DNA of 64,000 nt from Streptococcus downei MFe28 (GCF_900459175.1 NZ_UHFA01000002.1:682001-746000); one strand, 5' to 3'; shown: positions 9,050 through 18,154, counted from the first letter of the stretch. A program made the numbers and translations. The notes: a model not told the origin generated them from the letters alone.

Positions 9050-9508
9050 ATGTCAACATACGAAGCAGCCCGTTTTAGATACTTATTCAAAAGTGTTGAA
9101 AATATTGTTAATAAGGAGTTAATCAATTTACTGGCTCCCTTGCATATAACACCTAATCAGAGTGAAGTACTCCTAGTTTTGCAAGAATTTGGACCTTTGT
9201 CTTTAAAAGACTTGGGTGATTTATTAATTTGTGAGAAAAAGAGCCCTAGCCGTTTAGTGAGTTCGCTTATTAAAAAGAATCTGGTGATTAAAGAAATTTC
9301 TGACAAAGACCGACGTTTTTCCCTTTTATCCTTGACTTCTAAGGGTCAGACTTTTGTTCCTAAGATTATGGCCATTAAAACTCAGTATGATAAGAAACTG
9401 GTGGAACAGGGAATTGACTTTAAAGCTCTAAGTGAGCCTTTTAAAATTTTTCTTTCTGCGACACCATATGAAGAAAAATTAAAAAACCGTTCAATGTGGG
9501 ATGATTAA
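9050..9508 (+). CDS. MarR-family transcriptional regulator
   Basis: A 152-residue winged-helix regulator. Helix-turn-helix residues lie at about 43-90 (LLVLQEFGPLSLKDLGDLL, then SRLVSSLIKKNLV), followed by the wing DKDRRFSLLSLTSKG at about 85-99, the usual MarR pattern. Start ATG 9050 follows AGAAGGAAAACTT. It is divergent to the reductase gene and the palindrome at 8931-8966 between them is its probable operator. The ligand is not deducible. No operon partner lies downstream; a weak hairpin at 9515-9543 follows it. Confidence 0.85.
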   Translation: MSTYEAARFRYLFKSVENIVNKELINLLAPLHITPNQSEVLLVLQEFGPLSLKDLGDLLICEKKSPSRLVSSLIKKNLVIKEISDKDRRFSLLSLTSKGQTFVPKIMAIKTQYDKKLVEQGIDFKALSEPFKIFLSATPYEEKLKNRSMWDD

Positions 9509-9678
9509 AATAGGGATTGGCTGTCTATTGATAGCTAATCCTTCACGATTTGTGATTTAGCGGACAGGTCTAGAAATTACCAGTTGATGAATAAAGGCGT
9601 TCTGGCCAAGCCAAATTATAAAAGAAAAGCGTATCATTGGAATTTCTTGAATTGAAGGAGGACTGGTTTTGAGAAATG

Positions 9679-9722
9679 AATTTTCAGAAAATTTTGTTAA
9701 TATTTCAAAACTGTGGTAGAAT
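9679..9722 (+). promoter_or_regulatory. Perfect CodY box abutting a promoter
   Basis: AATTTTCAGAAAATT at 9679-9693 matches the CodY consensus at all 15 positions. The -35 TTGTTA (9694-9699) begins at the next base, followed by a 17-base spacer and TAGAAT (9717-9722). Bound CodY would be expected to hinder polymerase, coupling the next gene (and perhaps glnRA by read-through) to branched-chain amino acid and GTP status. Confidence 0.8.
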
Positions 9723-9757
9723 AGGAAAGTGAATTTTTGAAAGATGGGAATTAAATT

Positions 9758-10285
9758 TTGGGACGTTTTCGTTTTAATCCAAGAGAATTTCGTTTGGGGA
9801 TGTGGACCTTTAAAACAGGATTGGCAGTATTTTTAATTTTAACCCTCTTTTCTCTTCTGGGCTTTGAAGGTCTGCAAATTGGTTGTTTAACTGCGGTCTT
9901 TAGCCTGAGAGAAAACTTTGATAAGAGCCTCCATTTTGGAACATCTAGAATTGTCGGTAATACTATTGGTGGGGTCTACTCTCTTATTTTCTTTGGGATT
10001 AGTGAACTCTTCAATAGGCCCCTCTGGGTCACCCTAGTTTTTGTTCCTATTTTTACCATGCTGACCATCATGACAAATGTCGCAATGAATAACAAGACAG
10101 GAATTATCGGAGCAGTAGCGGCTCTCTTGATTATTACCCTGTCTATTCCAGAAGGGGATACCTTTATCTATACCCTAGCCCGGATTTTTGAAACTTTTAT
10201 CGGTGTCTTTGTGGCGACTCTGGTCAATGCGGACATTGATCGCATTGGGGAACATTTTGCAAAAAGAATGGCTAAGAAAGACTAG
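9758..10285 (+). CDS. FUSC/aromatic-acid-exporter-like membrane protein
   Basis: A 175-residue membrane protein of the FUSC/DUF939 type with four or five hydrophobic segments (about 20-38, 42-55, 75-95, 97-118, 125-140 and 148-165) and a charged C-terminus. It starts at TTG: the arginine-rich N-terminus RFRFNPREFRLGM is conserved in streptococcal homologues, and the nearest ATG upstream is out of frame. Homologues sit just before glnR in other streptococci, which suggests a nitrogen-related role, but the function is unknown. A perfect CodY box controls it and a hairpin terminator overlaps its stop codon. Confidence 0.75.
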   Translation: MGRFRFNPREFRLGMWTFKTGLAVFLILTLFSLLGFEGLQIGCLTAVFSLRENFDKSLHFGTSRIVGNTIGGVYSLIFFGISELFNRPLWVTLVFVPIFTMLTIMTNVAMNNKTGIIGAVAALLIITLSIPEGDTFIYTLARIFETFIGVFVATLVNADIDRIGEHFAKRMAKKD

Positions 10286-10304
10286 TTTTGCTAGTCTTTT
10301 TTTG
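10278..10304 (+). terminator. Terminator overlapping the FUSC gene stop
   Basis: AAAGACTAG pairs with CTAGTCTTT around TTTTG, followed by seven T. A group II intron-like 5' end begins directly after it. Confidence 0.8.
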
Positions 10305-10345
10305 TATACTGGGTATGTTGTACATTTCAGGTGAAAACCCCTCTA
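10304..10345 (+). mobile_element. Group II intron 5'-end remnant
   Basis: From G10304 the sequence aligns without gaps to the 5' end of the intron at 23857. Blocks GTACATTT, AGGTGAAA and CCC are identical (roughly 25 of 38 bases), and several differences fall in the GTAC...GTAC stem. Like the other copies it starts right behind a terminator T run. Nothing else of an intron is visible before the GlnR box at 10420. Confidence 0.5.
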
Positions 10346-10419
10346 AGTATTTGTTGCCGATTATTCTTCTCTTGATTTTATCCTTAATCCGAATTTGCAG
10401 AAATCAAGCCAAAATATGA

Positions 10420-10471
10420 TGTTAGAAAATATAACATTTGACTTGACAGAGATGATTTTTCAGCCTATAAT
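10420..10471 (+). promoter_or_regulatory. GlnR box and glnRA promoter
   Basis: TGTTA-N7-TAACA at 10420-10436 fits the GlnR operator TGTNAN7TNACA. Seven bases on are TTGACA (10443-10448), a 17-base spacer and TATAAT (10466-10471). This is the classical arrangement for GlnR autorepression of glnRA under nitrogen excess. Confidence 0.9.
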
Positions 10472-10491
10472 GGTTTGCGAAAGGAGTTTTT

Positions 10492-10863
10492 ATGCGAGAA
10501 AAAGAGTTCAGACGATCTCTAGCCGTCTTTCCTATCGGTTCAGTAATGAAGTTGACAGATTTAACGGCCAGACAGATTCGCTACTATGAAGATCAAGGTC
10601 TTCTAACTCCTGATCGTAGTTCTAGTAACCGTCGTCTATATTCTCTTAATGATATGGATGTTTTGCTAGAAATCAAAGACTATTTGGATGAAGGGTTCAA
10701 TATTGCGGCCATCAAAAAGGAATATGCCAAACGCAAGCAACTTAGCCAAGGGGCGAGCAAGCCACTTACAGATGCGGATGTTCGGCGAATTTTGCAAGAT
10801 GAATTTCGCAATCAATCACGCTTTTCTTCACCCAATGCTAACCCAAGTAGCTTTCGTATGTAG
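10492..10863 (+). CDS. glnR: Nitrogen regulator GlnR (MerR family)
   Basis: GlnR represses glutamine synthetase and nitrogen-uptake genes, with its DNA binding stimulated by glutamine synthetase under nitrogen excess. The 123-residue product has a MerR winged helix at about 18-86 (MKLTDLTARQIRYYEDQGLLTP, then SSNRRLYSLNDMDVLLEI) and a short C-terminal tail where feedback sensing resides in the family. Start ATG 10492 follows AAAGGAG. A GlnR box and consensus promoter lie upstream. glnA follows after 68 bases, with no strong terminator between, so the two form one operon. Confidence 0.95.
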   Translation: MREKEFRRSLAVFPIGSVMKLTDLTARQIRYYEDQGLLTPDRSSSNRRLYSLNDMDVLLEIKDYLDEGFNIAAIKKEYAKRKQLSQGASKPLTDADVRRILQDEFRNQSRFSSPNANPSSFRM

Positions 10864-10931
10864 GATACGAGCTTAATATACATACCTGTCAGAGCTAGCT
10901 GAGGCTCTTTCTATTGAAAAAGGAGGCCATT

Positions 10932-12278
10932 ATGGCAATCACAGCAGATGATATTCGTCGCGAAGTCAAAGAGAAGAATGTTACCTTCTTGCGTTTGATG
11001 TTTTCAGATATTGCAGGAACTATGAAGAATGTTGAAATTCCTGCCACTGAAGAACAGCTTGACAAGGTTCTATCAAACAAGGCCATGTTTGACGGGTCAT
11101 CTATTGAAGGTTTTGTAAGAATTAATGAGTCTGACATGTATCTTTACCCAGATATTGACACTTGGACTGTTTTTCCTTGGGGGGGTGAAAATGGTGCTGT
11201 TGCAGGTTTAATCTGTGATATTTATACTGCTCAAGGTGAGCCTTTCCCTGGTGACCCACGTGGTAATTTAAAACGCGCCTTGCGTCACATGGAAGAAGTT
11301 GGTTTCAAATCTTTTAATCTTGGTCCAGAACCAGAATTCTTCCTCTTCAAGATGGATGAACAAGGAAATCCAACCTTGGAAGTGAACGATAAAGGTGGTT
11401 ACTTTGACCTTGCTCCAACCGACTTGGCTGACAATACTCGTCGTGAAATTGTCAATGTTTTAACCAAGATGGGCTTTGAAGTTGAAGCCAGTCACCATGA
11501 AGTGGCCGTTGGTCAGCATGAAATTGATTTTAAATATAGTGATGTTCTCAAGGCTTGTGACCATATTCAAATCTTTAAATTGGTTGTTAAAACGATTGCC
11601 CGTAAGCATGGTCTCTATGCAACTTTCATGGCTAAACCTAAATTTGGTATCAATGGCTCAGGCATGCACTGTAATATGTCCCTCTTTGATGCCCAAGGCA
11701 ACAATGCCTTCTTTGATCCCGAAGATCCAAATGGTATGCAGTTGTCACAAAACGCTTATTACTTCCTGGGAGGCTTGATGGAACATGCCTACAATTATAC
11801 AGCCATTGTCAATCCTACAGTCAACTCTTATAAGCGTTTGGTTCCAGGCTATGAAGCTCCAGTTTATATTGCCTGGGCTGGTCAAAACCGTTCTCCTCTT
11901 ATTCGCGTTCCCGCTTCTCGAGGCGTAGGAACACGTTTGGAATTGCGCTCAGTTGACCCAACGGCTAATCCTTACTTAGCCTTGGCCGTCCTTTTGGAAT
12001 CTGGTCTAGATGGTATTGAAAATAAAATTGAAGCGCCGGCTCCGGTTGAATCAAACATCTATGTGATGACTGAAGATGAACGCAAGTCAGCAGGTATTCG
12101 TGACCTCCCATCAACCCTCCATAATGCTGTTAAAGCCCTGCAGGAGGATGAAGTGGTCAAAGCAGCACTAGGTGACCATATCTACCCTAACTTTATTGAA
12201 GCTAAGCGGATGGAGTGGGCTAGCTATGCAGCCTTCGTTTCCCAATGGGAAGTGGATAATTATCTGGATTTATATTAA
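10932..12278 (+). CDS. glnA: Glutamine synthetase type I
   Basis: This enzyme makes glutamine from glutamate, ammonia and ATP, and in Firmicutes also signals to GlnR. The 448-residue product has the beta-grasp domain (Asp of FDGSSIEGF at about 52-60), the catalytic domain with GPEPEFFLF near 128, the ATP-site [12 protein letters not shown] near 232, and NRSPLIRVP near 315. It lacks the adenylylation loop region, as expected for GSI-alpha. The open frame begins 18 bases earlier at TTG, but AAAAAGGAGGCCATT fixes ATG 10932. A BOX-like repeat begins at its stop codon. Confidence 0.97.
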   Translation: MAITADDIRREVKEKNVTFLRLMFSDIAGTMKNVEIPATEEQLDKVLSNKAMFDGSSIEGFVRINESDMYLYPDIDTWTVFPWGGENGAVAGLICDIYTAQGEPFPGDPRGNLKRALRHMEEVGFKSFNLGPEPEFFLFKMDEQGNPTLEVNDKGGYFDLAPTDLADNTRREIVNVLTKMGFEVEASHHEVAVGQHEIDFKYSDVLKACDHIQIFKLVVKTIARKHGLYATFMAKPKFGINGSGMHCNMSLFDAQGNNAFFDPEDPNGMQLSQNAYYFLGGLMEHAYNYTAIVNPTVNSYKRLVPGYEAPVYIAWAGQNRSPLIRVPASRGVGTRLELRSVDPTANPYLALAVLLESGLDGIENKIEAPAPVESNIYVMTEDERKSAGIRDLPSTLHNAVKALQEDEVVKAALGDHIYPNFIEAKRMEWASYAAFVSQWEVDNYLDLY

Positions 12279-12379
12279 TACTCAATAAAAATCAATCTAG
12301 CCAAGGCAACGAACTGCAGGCAGTACTTGGGTACGGCAAAGTGAGTTAACGATGGATAGTTTTGATTTTTGAAGAGTAT
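12278..12379. repeat. Short BOX-like repeat
   Basis: A 102-base element with inverted ends: ATACTCAATAAAAATCAA at one side and TTGATTTTTGAAGAGTAT at the other. It contains TACGGCAAAGTGAGTTAACG, which corresponds to the boxA core of streptococcal BOX elements. Relative to the copies at 13.3 and 49.0 kb it is inverted and lacks the middle hairpin modules. It starts on the last base of glnA. Confidence 0.75.
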
Positions 12380-12622
12380 AAGTTAAAAATATCAAGGTCA
12401 GAGAAGCACTTGGCTCCTAGCTGAGTGCTTTTTCTTTTGATATCCTCCTTTTTGTGACATTTTAATTAAAAAATTAACAATTTTAGTGAAATTTGTCACT
12501 AGATTAGTTGATTTTTTTAATTTCTAGTTAATGGACTTGTTATTTTTTCCTGCTAAACTAAGGGCATAGAAGAAAAATCCTAGACAAGTCAGGGTTTTTA
12601 TTATGAATAAAAGGGGAATAAG
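12380..12622 (+). other. Spacer and upstream region of the LysM-CHAP gene
   Basis: After the BOX element a GAGAAGCACTTGG/CTGAGTGCTTTTTCTTTT hairpin (about 12401-12438) looks like the glnRA terminator. An AT-rich stretch follows with GTGACA/TGTCAC half sites (12457, 12494). A possible extended -10 is TGCTAAACT at 12551-12559. No WalR-type box could be fitted. Confidence 0.4.
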
Positions 12623-13246
12623 ATGAATAAAAAATTAACCAAAGCAAGTCTATTTGTAGCTGCTACTGTTTTAGTCGGTTTGGCCGGTCAAGCGGTTCAA
12701 GCGGATTCTTACACTGTCCAAAATGGCGATAGCTTCTTTTCTATTGCTGATGGTCATGGTATGGATCCCTATCAATTGGCTGCCGATAATGGCATGACTA
12801 TTTCAAGTACGATTTTGCCAGGCCAAACCATTGAAGTTGACGGTGCAGCACAAGAAGCTGCTCCAGCTCAAGATGAAGGTGCAGTAGCTGATACCTCTGC
12901 AGATACGACTGCTAACACCTATCCAGTTGGTCAATGTACTTGGGGCGTTAAGCAGGTTACTGGTTGGGCTGGCGACTGGTGGGGTAACGGAGGCGACTGG
13001 TCCTCTAGTGCAGCAAATGGTGGCTATAGTGTAGGAAATACTCCACAAGTCGGTTCTATTATCTGCTGGACTGACGGTGGTTATGGCCATGTGGCTTACG
13101 TTACAGATGTTAATGACCAAGGTCAAATCCAAGTTTTGGAAGCCAACTACAAGGGTAATCCAGAAATCAATAACTATCGTGGTTGGTTCGACCCTAACAA
13201 TAGCGTGACACCAGGTCAAGTCAGCTATATCTATCCTAATTCATAA
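12623..13246 (+). CDS. Secreted LysM-CHAP cell-wall hydrolase
   Basis: A 207-residue exported protein that probably cuts peptidoglycan (amidase or endopeptidase) at the cell surface. A signal peptide spans about 1-27 (cleavage after AVQA). One LysM domain follows at about 29-72 (SYTVQNGDSFFSIAD to PGQTIEV), then an Ala/Asp-rich linker, then a CHAP domain at about 98-205 with Cys105 (QCTWGVK), His156 (YGHVAYV) and Glu173/Asn175 as the likely catalytic set. Start follows AAAGGGGAATAAG. Such proteins are usually under WalRK (VicRK) control, but no such site was seen. It is monocistronic between two BOX elements. Confidence 0.88.
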   Translation: MNKKLTKASLFVAATVLVGLAGQAVQADSYTVQNGDSFFSIADGHGMDPYQLAADNGMTISSTILPGQTIEVDGAAQEAAPAQDEGAVADTSADTTANTYPVGQCTWGVKQVTGWAGDWWGNGGDWSSSAANGGYSVGNTPQVGSIICWTDGGYGHVAYVTDVNDQGQIQVLEANYKGNPEINNYRGWFDPNNSVTPGQVSYIYPNS

Positions 13247-13255
13247 AACAGTTAT

Positions 13256-13291
13256 AAAAGAAGCCTTCTCGAAAGTGAGAGGGCTTCTTTT
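13256..13291 (+). terminator. LysM-CHAP gene terminator
   Basis: AAAAGAAGCC pairs with GGCTTCTTTT, with CTC/GAG extending the stem around GAAAGT; a T run closes it. Confidence 0.8.
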
Positions 13292-13314
13292 AGCTATCAG
13301 AGAAATTTATATTC

Positions 13315-13691
13315 ATACTCTTCGAAAATCAAAAATTTCCCACGGATAAAGTCACTCTATGATTTCTCATTAGAGTGGCTTTATCCGTGACTAATTTCAT
13401 AAAAACTGGAATATTGACAGTTTTTACTCCATGTCGCATCGTTAACTCACCTTGCCGTACCTGCTGAGGAAAGCGAGGCTTTCTCTATTTCCAACCTCAA
13501 AAGGTCTTCCAGACCTTTTGAGCTATCTTCAGTTCGTGCGATGCGGAGCAAAGTTGGTCGATTTCACCAACTTTGTGAGGTTAGTAAGGGAGCTAGGCAA
13601 TCACTATAGAGATTGCCGTTAGCTATCAAGCCACTAAAGTGGCTGATAGCTTTGCTCCTTACCTCGGCTAATTTCGATTTTCATTGAGTTT
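13315..13691. repeat. Long BOX element with hairpin modules
   Basis: A 377-base element running from ATACTCTTCGAAAATC to GATTTTCATTGAGT, with the boxA core CGTTAACTCACCTTGCCGTA at about 13440. Internal hairpins include AAGGTCT/AGACCTT, AAAGTTGGT/ACCAACTTT, GGCAATC/GATTGCC and a CCACTAAAGTGG palindrome. Its order matches the copy at 49.0 kb. Between the left end and the boxA core it carries an extra segment of about 97 bases holding a 19-bp inverted repeat (13341-13359 and 13371-13389). Confidence 0.8.
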
Positions 13692-13800
13692 CAACGAGAA
13701 TCAGAGGTAGTGACTCTTCTAAGTAAGCTAGATCACATTCTTAGAAATAATTAGCGAAAAAGGTGGACTCAAGCTGTTATTCTTGAATTTCAAGGACTAT

Positions 13801-13826
13801 AAAAAGGAGCGCTCGGCTCCTTTTTT
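13801..13826. terminator. rnjA terminator (bidirectional)
   Basis: GGAGC-GCTC-GGCTCC flanked by an A run on the left and a T run on the right; it can end the minus-strand rpoY-rnjA transcript and anything arriving from the left. Confidence 0.8.
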
Positions 13827-15516
13827 AGTTATCGTCTTCCTTATCAGGGGTTAGAATCATTGGAATGATGATGGGTTCACGTTCGGTTTGTTCGTAAAGG
13901 AAGGGTCTTAGGGCATTGACGATAGCACCATTGATGCTTTGGATGCTGGCTTCCTTATTTTTGAGGGCAATCCGAATGGCGTTAAAGAGGATACGTTGAC
14001 CCTGGCGAATGAGGTCTCCAGATTCACGCATATAAACGAAGCCACGGCTGAGAATGTCTGGCCCAGCCAGAATCATCTTGGTCTTGAAATCAACTGTTGC
14101 AACGGCTAGGACAACGCCATCTTCTGAGAGGTCACGGCGATCTCTCAGGACTGCCGTTCCGATATCGCCGATACCATTACCATCAACGTAGATGTCTTGG
14201 GCATTGAAGTGGCCCGCCCGACGAGCAGAGTCTTTGGTCAAAGCTAGGACATCACCATTTTCCATGATGAAGATATTATCTCTTGGGATGCCAGTATCTT
14301 CGGCTAGGCCAGCATGGACCTTTTGCATCCGATATTCACCATGGACTGGCATGAAGAATTTGGGCTTAATCATGCGGAGCATCAGTTTTTGCTCTTGTTG
14401 GCCACCGTGTCCAGAGGTGTGGATATTGTTAATTTTACCGTGGATAACATCAACGCCAGCTTCTTGGATGGTATTGATCAACTTATTCACACTAGTTGTG
14501 TTACCAGGAATAGGGCTAGAGGAGAAGATGACCGTATCGCCAGGTTGCAGGGTAACTTGGCGATGGGTTCCGTTGGCAATCCGGGCTAGGGCAGCCATGG
14601 ACTCTCCCTGGCTACCTGTACACATAATCATGATTTCGCTGGCATGATAGTCCTTGAGCTCGTTGGGGTCGATAAAGGTGCCATCAGGAACCTTGATGTA
14701 TCCGAGTTCAATCCCATTGACAATAGCCTTTTCCATTGAGCGACCGAAGACAACAATCTTGCGACCGTTCTTAACAGCAGCTTCGGCAGCCTGTTGCAGA
14801 CGGAAAATATTTGAAGCAAAGGAAGCAAAAATAATCCGGCCATGGATGCCTCCGATGATTTTCATAATGGATTGACCGACAACTTTTTCCGAGTTGGTAA
14901 AGGTCGGGATTTCCGCATTGGTCGAGTCTGAAAGAAGACAGAGGACCCCATCGTCACCGAGAGCCGCCATTCGGTGGAGGTCGGCAGGCTGACCGACTGG
15001 AGTGAAGTCAAACTTGAAGTCACCGGTACAGACAATCTTTCCTTGCGGGGTGTGAATGACAATTCCCAGGGGTTCTGGAATAGAGTGGGTCGTGCGGAAG
15101 AAGGTGACGCTGAGGTTCTTAAAGGTCAGCTCCGTATTGTCATTGATTTCGTAGAGGGTAGCATCGCGCAAGAGGCCGTGTTCCTCTAATTTTCCACGGA
15201 TAAGGGCTAGGGCTAACGGTCCGGCATAGATAGGAATATTGGCCTGCTTCAATAAGAAGGGGATGCCCCCGATGTGGTCTTCGTGGCCGTGGGTAATGAC
15301 CAGAGCCTTGATACGGTCAACATTTTCGACGATGTAAGAATAGTCGGGGATAACATAGTCAATACCCAGGAGGTCGTCTTCTGGAAACTTGATCCCAGCA
15401 TCGACGATGATGATTTCATCCTGATATTCGATGCCATAGGTGTTTTTACCAATTTCGCCCAGTCCCCCTATGGCGTAAACACCGACTTCTTCGGGTTTTA
15501 AATTGATGTTTGACAT
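13825..15516 (-). CDS. rnjA: Ribonuclease J1
   Basis: RNase J1 is the 5'-3' exo- and endoribonuclease of Firmicutes, acting on mRNA decay and 16S rRNA maturation in the cytoplasm. The 563-residue product is a metallo-beta-lactamase/beta-CASP protein: HGHEDHIGG zinc motif at about 75-83, TGDFKFDF near 166, STNAE near 199, beta-CASP FGRSMEK near 265, and the [10 protein letters not shown] motif near 366, then a C-terminal domain. Length is typical. Its start lies one base after the rpoY stop, so the two are translationally coupled. Confidence 0.96.
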   Translation of the reverse strand: MSNINLKPEEVGVYAIGGLGEIGKNTYGIEYQDEIIIVDAGIKFPEDDLLGIDYVIPDYSYIVENVDRIKALVITHGHEDHIGGIPFLLKQANIPIYAGPLALALIRGKLEEHGLLRDATLYEINDNTELTFKNLSVTFFRTTHSIPEPLGIVIHTPQGKIVCTGDFKFDFTPVGQPADLHRMAALGDDGVLCLLSDSTNAEIPTFTNSEKVVGQSIMKIIGGIHGRIIFASFASNIFRLQQAAEAAVKNGRKIVVFGRSMEKAIVNGIELGYIKVPDGTFIDPNELKDYHASEIMIMCTGSQGESMAALARIANGTHRQVTLQPGDTVIFSSSPIPGNTTSVNKLINTIQEAGVDVIHGKINNIHTSGHGGQQEQKLMLRMIKPKFFMPVHGEYRMQKVHAGLAEDTGIPRDNIFIMENGDVLALTKDSARRAGHFNAQDIYVDGNGIGDIGTAVLRDRRDLSEDGVVLAVATVDFKTKMILAGPDILSRGFVYMRESGDLIRQGQRILFNAIRIALKNKEASIQSINGAIVNALRPFLYEQTEREPIIIPMILTPDKEDDN

Positions 15517-15517
15517 A

Positions 15518-15748
15518 TTAGAACTCCGTTAGGCTAAAGGCACCTGATTCTTTTTCGTAGTCTAGATGCTTATCTGCGAGTAATTCGATGAATTCAATAT
15601 TATAGTTGGTATGTTCTTCAACCAATTTGCGAGCCTTAATGCGACCTTGAAGTTCATCCTTGGCATCGACATCAAGGTAAAGGGCTTGAGTAGTCTCACG
15701 TTTTGGGTTGCGTTCTTTAGTTTCTTGATAAAAAACTTTGTAAATCAT
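15518..15748 (-). CDS. rpoY: RNA polymerase epsilon subunit RpoY
   Basis: RpoY (YkzG, DUF1447) is a small auxiliary subunit of Firmicute RNA polymerase. The 76-residue product starts [18 protein letters not shown] and has the family pattern [10 protein letters not shown] and the C-terminal [16 protein letters not shown]. The frame extends upstream to 15790, but GAAAGGAAACAC before 15748 and the family N-terminus support this start. It forms an operon with rnjA (1-base gap), the common order in streptococci and bacilli. Confidence 0.93.
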   Translation of the reverse strand: MIYKVFYQETKERNPKRETTQALYLDVDAKDELQGRIKARKLVEEHTNYNIEFIELLADKHLDYEKESGAFSLTEF

Positions 15749-15878
15749 GTGTTTCCTTTCTGTCTGGTCAGGTTTCACTAAAAGAATCAATCAAAAAAAG
15801 CCTTATCATGCTAGTCTGATGATTTTCTATGAAATTGTTTTGTGTAGTAAATTGACCTGAACATTTATAACTAACGAG

Positions 15879-15907
15879 ATTATACCATAAAAAAGGGGAT
15901 TAGTAAA
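15879..15907 (-). promoter_or_regulatory. rpoY-rnjA promoter
   Basis: On the minus strand TTTACT (15907-15902), a 17-base spacer and TATAAT (15884-15879), preceded by TGG, lie about 130 bases before rpoY. Confidence 0.65.
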
Positions 15908-15960
15908 AAGTAATCTCGGATAAAGCTAGAGGAGCCTGAGATGTCAGTGACTTTATTTTA

Positions 15961-15969
15961 TGATAAAAT
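15961..15969 (+). promoter_or_regulatory. tsaB extended -10
   Basis: TGATAAAAT (15961-15969) is an extended -10 that lies 27 bases before tsaB. ATGTCA at 15941-15946 is a possible weak -35 at 17 bases. Confidence 0.45.
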
Positions 15970-15996
15970 AAGAAGGAATTTGACAAGGGGAAAATC

Positions 15997-16683
15997 ATGA
16001 AACTATTAGCATTTGATACGTCCAATCAGCCTCTATCGGTGGCCCTTTTGGAATATAATAAACCTGTGGCTGAACTGTCTCTGACAATCAAGAAGAACCA
16101 TAGTATCAGCCTGATGCCGACTATTGATTTTTTGCTGAGCCAGGCAGGTTGGCAACCAGCCGATTTAAATCGGATTGTAGTGGCCCAAGGCCCTGGTTCT
16201 TATACTGGCTTGCGGGTGGCGGTAGCGACGGCCAAAACCTTGGCCTATAGTCTAGGGATAGATCTGGTTGGCTTGTCGAGCTTACAAGCTTTGTGTTCTA
16301 TTGAGGCCAGTGGTCTAATTGTCCCCTTGATTGATGCTAGACGACAGAATGTCTATGCTGGCTTTTATGAGGACGGCAAACTCATTTCACCAGAAGGCCA
16401 TGCCAGTTTGGTAGAGGTTCTGGAATTTGCTAAGTCCTATCCCCAAGTGACTTTTGTCGGTGAAGCTGAGAAATTTCGCTCTGAAATCGAGACCTATTTA
16501 CCCCAGGCGAAAATTCAGGAGACCCTGCCATCGGCTACTTTCCTTGGCCGTCTGGGAGCTAGTCTGCCTGCCCAAGATGTTCACGCTTTTGTCCCCAATT
16601 ATCTCAAAAGAGTTGAAGCAGAAGAAAATTGGCTTAAGAGCCACCGAGGAGAGGAGACCAATGACTATATCAAGCGGGTCTGA
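15997..16683 (+). CDS. tsaB: t6A synthesis protein TsaB
   Basis: TsaB is the non-catalytic partner of TsaD in making N6-threonylcarbamoyladenosine at position 37 of ANN-reading tRNAs. The 228-residue product has the ASKHA fold signature: MKLLAFDTSNQPLSVALLE at the N-terminus, HS in NHSISLMPTI near 38, and GPGSYTGLRVAVATAK near 67-82. Start ATG 15997 follows AAGGGGAAAATC. It overlaps rimI by 23 bases and is followed by tsaD, so the three genes are cotranscribed. Confidence 0.94.
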   Translation: MKLLAFDTSNQPLSVALLEYNKPVAELSLTIKKNHSISLMPTIDFLLSQAGWQPADLNRIVVAQGPGSYTGLRVAVATAKTLAYSLGIDLVGLSSLQALCSIEASGLIVPLIDARRQNVYAGFYEDGKLISPEGHASLVEVLEFAKSYPQVTFVGEAEKFRSEIETYLPQAKIQETLPSATFLGRLGASLPAQDVHAFVPNYLKRVEAEENWLKSHRGEETNDYIKRV

Positions 16684-17101
16684 GGCCAAAGAGGAAGAGT
16701 TGGCTCAGGCGATTTATGAGGTCTTGGTTGATGTCTATGAGCAGTCTCCTTGGACCTTGAAGCAAATCAAGTCGGATTTAAGCCAGACGAATACCGACTA
16801 TTTTTATACCTATGTTGATTACGAAATTGTTGGTTTCCTCTCCATCCAGAATTTAGTTGGTCAACTTGAGGTGACGAATTTAGCAGTCAAGAAGGCCTAC
16901 CAAGGTCAGGGTCTAGCCAGCCAACTCATGCAGGGCTTGGTTGGTCGTTCTGAGGATATATTTCTTGAGGTTAGGGTCTCGAATTTGCCTGCTCAAAGGC
17001 TCTATGAAAAATTCGGTTTTATTAATGTTGCCAGGCGTAAAGACTATTACCGTGCACCAATAGAAGATGCTATGGTCATGCAACGTACCGCTAAAAAGTA
17101 A
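16661..17101 (+). CDS. rimI: Ribosomal protein alanine N-acetyltransferase RimI
   Basis: A GNAT acetyltransferase that in E. coli acetylates the N-terminal alanine of ribosomal protein S18. The 146-residue product carries the acetyl-CoA loop VKKAYQGQGLASQLMQGL at about 73-90 and the C-terminal RVSNLPAQRLYEKFGF near 105-120. The frame is open well upstream inside tsaB; ATG 16661, preceded by GAGGAGACCA, gives the normal length. It overlaps tsaB by 23 bases and precedes tsaD, the standard streptococcal order. Confidence 0.9.
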   Translation: MTISSGSEAKEEELAQAIYEVLVDVYEQSPWTLKQIKSDLSQTNTDYFYTYVDYEIVGFLSIQNLVGQLEVTNLAVKKAYQGQGLASQLMQGLVGRSEDIFLEVRVSNLPAQRLYEKFGFINVARRKDYYRAPIEDAMVMQRTAKK

Positions 17102-17131
17102 GGGAACGCTAGCGTTTGGCTTATGAGGTGA

Positions 17132-18154
17132 ATGATGACAAAAGATAGATATATACTAGCGATTGAGTCTTCTTGTGATGAGACCAGTGTCGCCCTTTTA
17201 AAAAATGAATCGGAACTCCTGAGCAATGTCATTGCTAGTCAGGTTGAGAGCCATAAGCGCTTTGGTGGCGTGGTGCCAGAGGTTGCCAGCCGCCATCATG
17301 TCGAGGTGGTGACCCTCTGTATCCAGGATGCCCTGAACGAAGCCGGACTTGAAGCCAAGGAACTAGATGCGGTAGCTGTAACCTATGGGCCAGGTCTGGT
17401 CGGTGCTCTTCTGGTAGGTATGGCTGCAGCCAAGGCCTTCGCCTGGGCAAATGGCCTCCCTCTTATCCCAGTCAATCACATGGCTGGACATCTGATGGCG
17501 GCCAGAGAGGCTGGTCCCTTAACTTATCCCCTCTTAGCTCTCTTAGTCTCTGGTGGCCATACTGAATTAGTCTATGTTAAGGAGCCTGGTGATTACAAGA
17601 TTGTCGGAGAGACCAGGGACGATGCTGTCGGAGAAGCCTATGATAAGGTTGGACGGGTCATGGGGCTGACCTATCCGGCTGGTAAGGAGATTGATACTCT
17701 GGCCCATCAGGGGCAGGATATTTATGACTTTCCTCGGGCCATGCTTCAGGAAGATAACTTGGAATTTTCTTTTTCAGGCCTCAAATCAGCCTTTATCAAC
17801 CTCCATAATAATGCTCAACAAAAGGGGGAAAGCTTGGCAAATGAAAATTTGTCAGCCTCTTTTCAGGCCGCTGTTTTGGATATTTTGCTGACTAAGACCA
17901 AGCGAGCCTTGGAAGCTTATCCTGTTAACACCCTTGTCGTTGCTGGTGGTGTCGCCGCCAATCAAGGTCTCAGAGAGCGTCTAGCTGAGGAGATTCCAGA
18001 GCACATTGAGCTACGGATTCCCCCTCTTCGTCTTTGTGGTGATAATGCTGGCATGATTGCCTTAGCAGCTGCTGTTGAGTTTGAAAAGGGGCATTTTGCT
18101 GATTTAGACCTCAATGCTAAGCCGAGCCTAGCTTTTGATACCTTGGCGGACTAG
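17132..18154 (+). CDS. tsaD: tRNA threonylcarbamoyladenosine transferase TsaD
   Basis: TsaD transfers the threonylcarbamoyl group from TC-AMP to A37 of tRNA. The 340-residue product shows [11 protein letters not shown] near 11-21, the metal-binding pair in VNHMAGH near 112-118, the ATP-site [11 protein letters not shown] near 136, and the C-terminal CGDNAGMIA near 300. Two adjacent ATGs (17132 and 17135) are possible; GAGGTGA precedes them. It is third in the tsaB-rimI-tsaD operon. Confidence 0.95.
   Translation: MMTKDRYILAIESSCDETSVALLKNESELLSNVIASQVESHKRFGGVVPEVASRHHVEVVTLCIQDALNEAGLEAKELDAVAVTYGPGLVGALLVGMAAAKAFAWANGLPLIPVNHMAGHLMAAREAGPLTYPLLALLVSGGHTELVYVKEPGDYKIVGETRDDAVGEAYDKVGRVMGLTYPAGKEIDTLAHQGQDIYDFPRAMLQEDNLEFSFSGLKSAFINLHNNAQQKGESLANENLSASFQAAVLDILLTKTKRALEAYPVNTLVVAGGVAANQGLRERLAEEIPEHIELRIPPLRLCGDNAGMIALAAAVEFEKGHFADLDLNAKPSLAFDTLAD

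Noticed and set aside
12440..12510. Possible WalR (VicR) box upstream of the LysM-CHAP gene
   Set aside because: Half sites such as TGTTAA (minus strand) occur, but no second TGTWAH lies at the required 5-base spacing.
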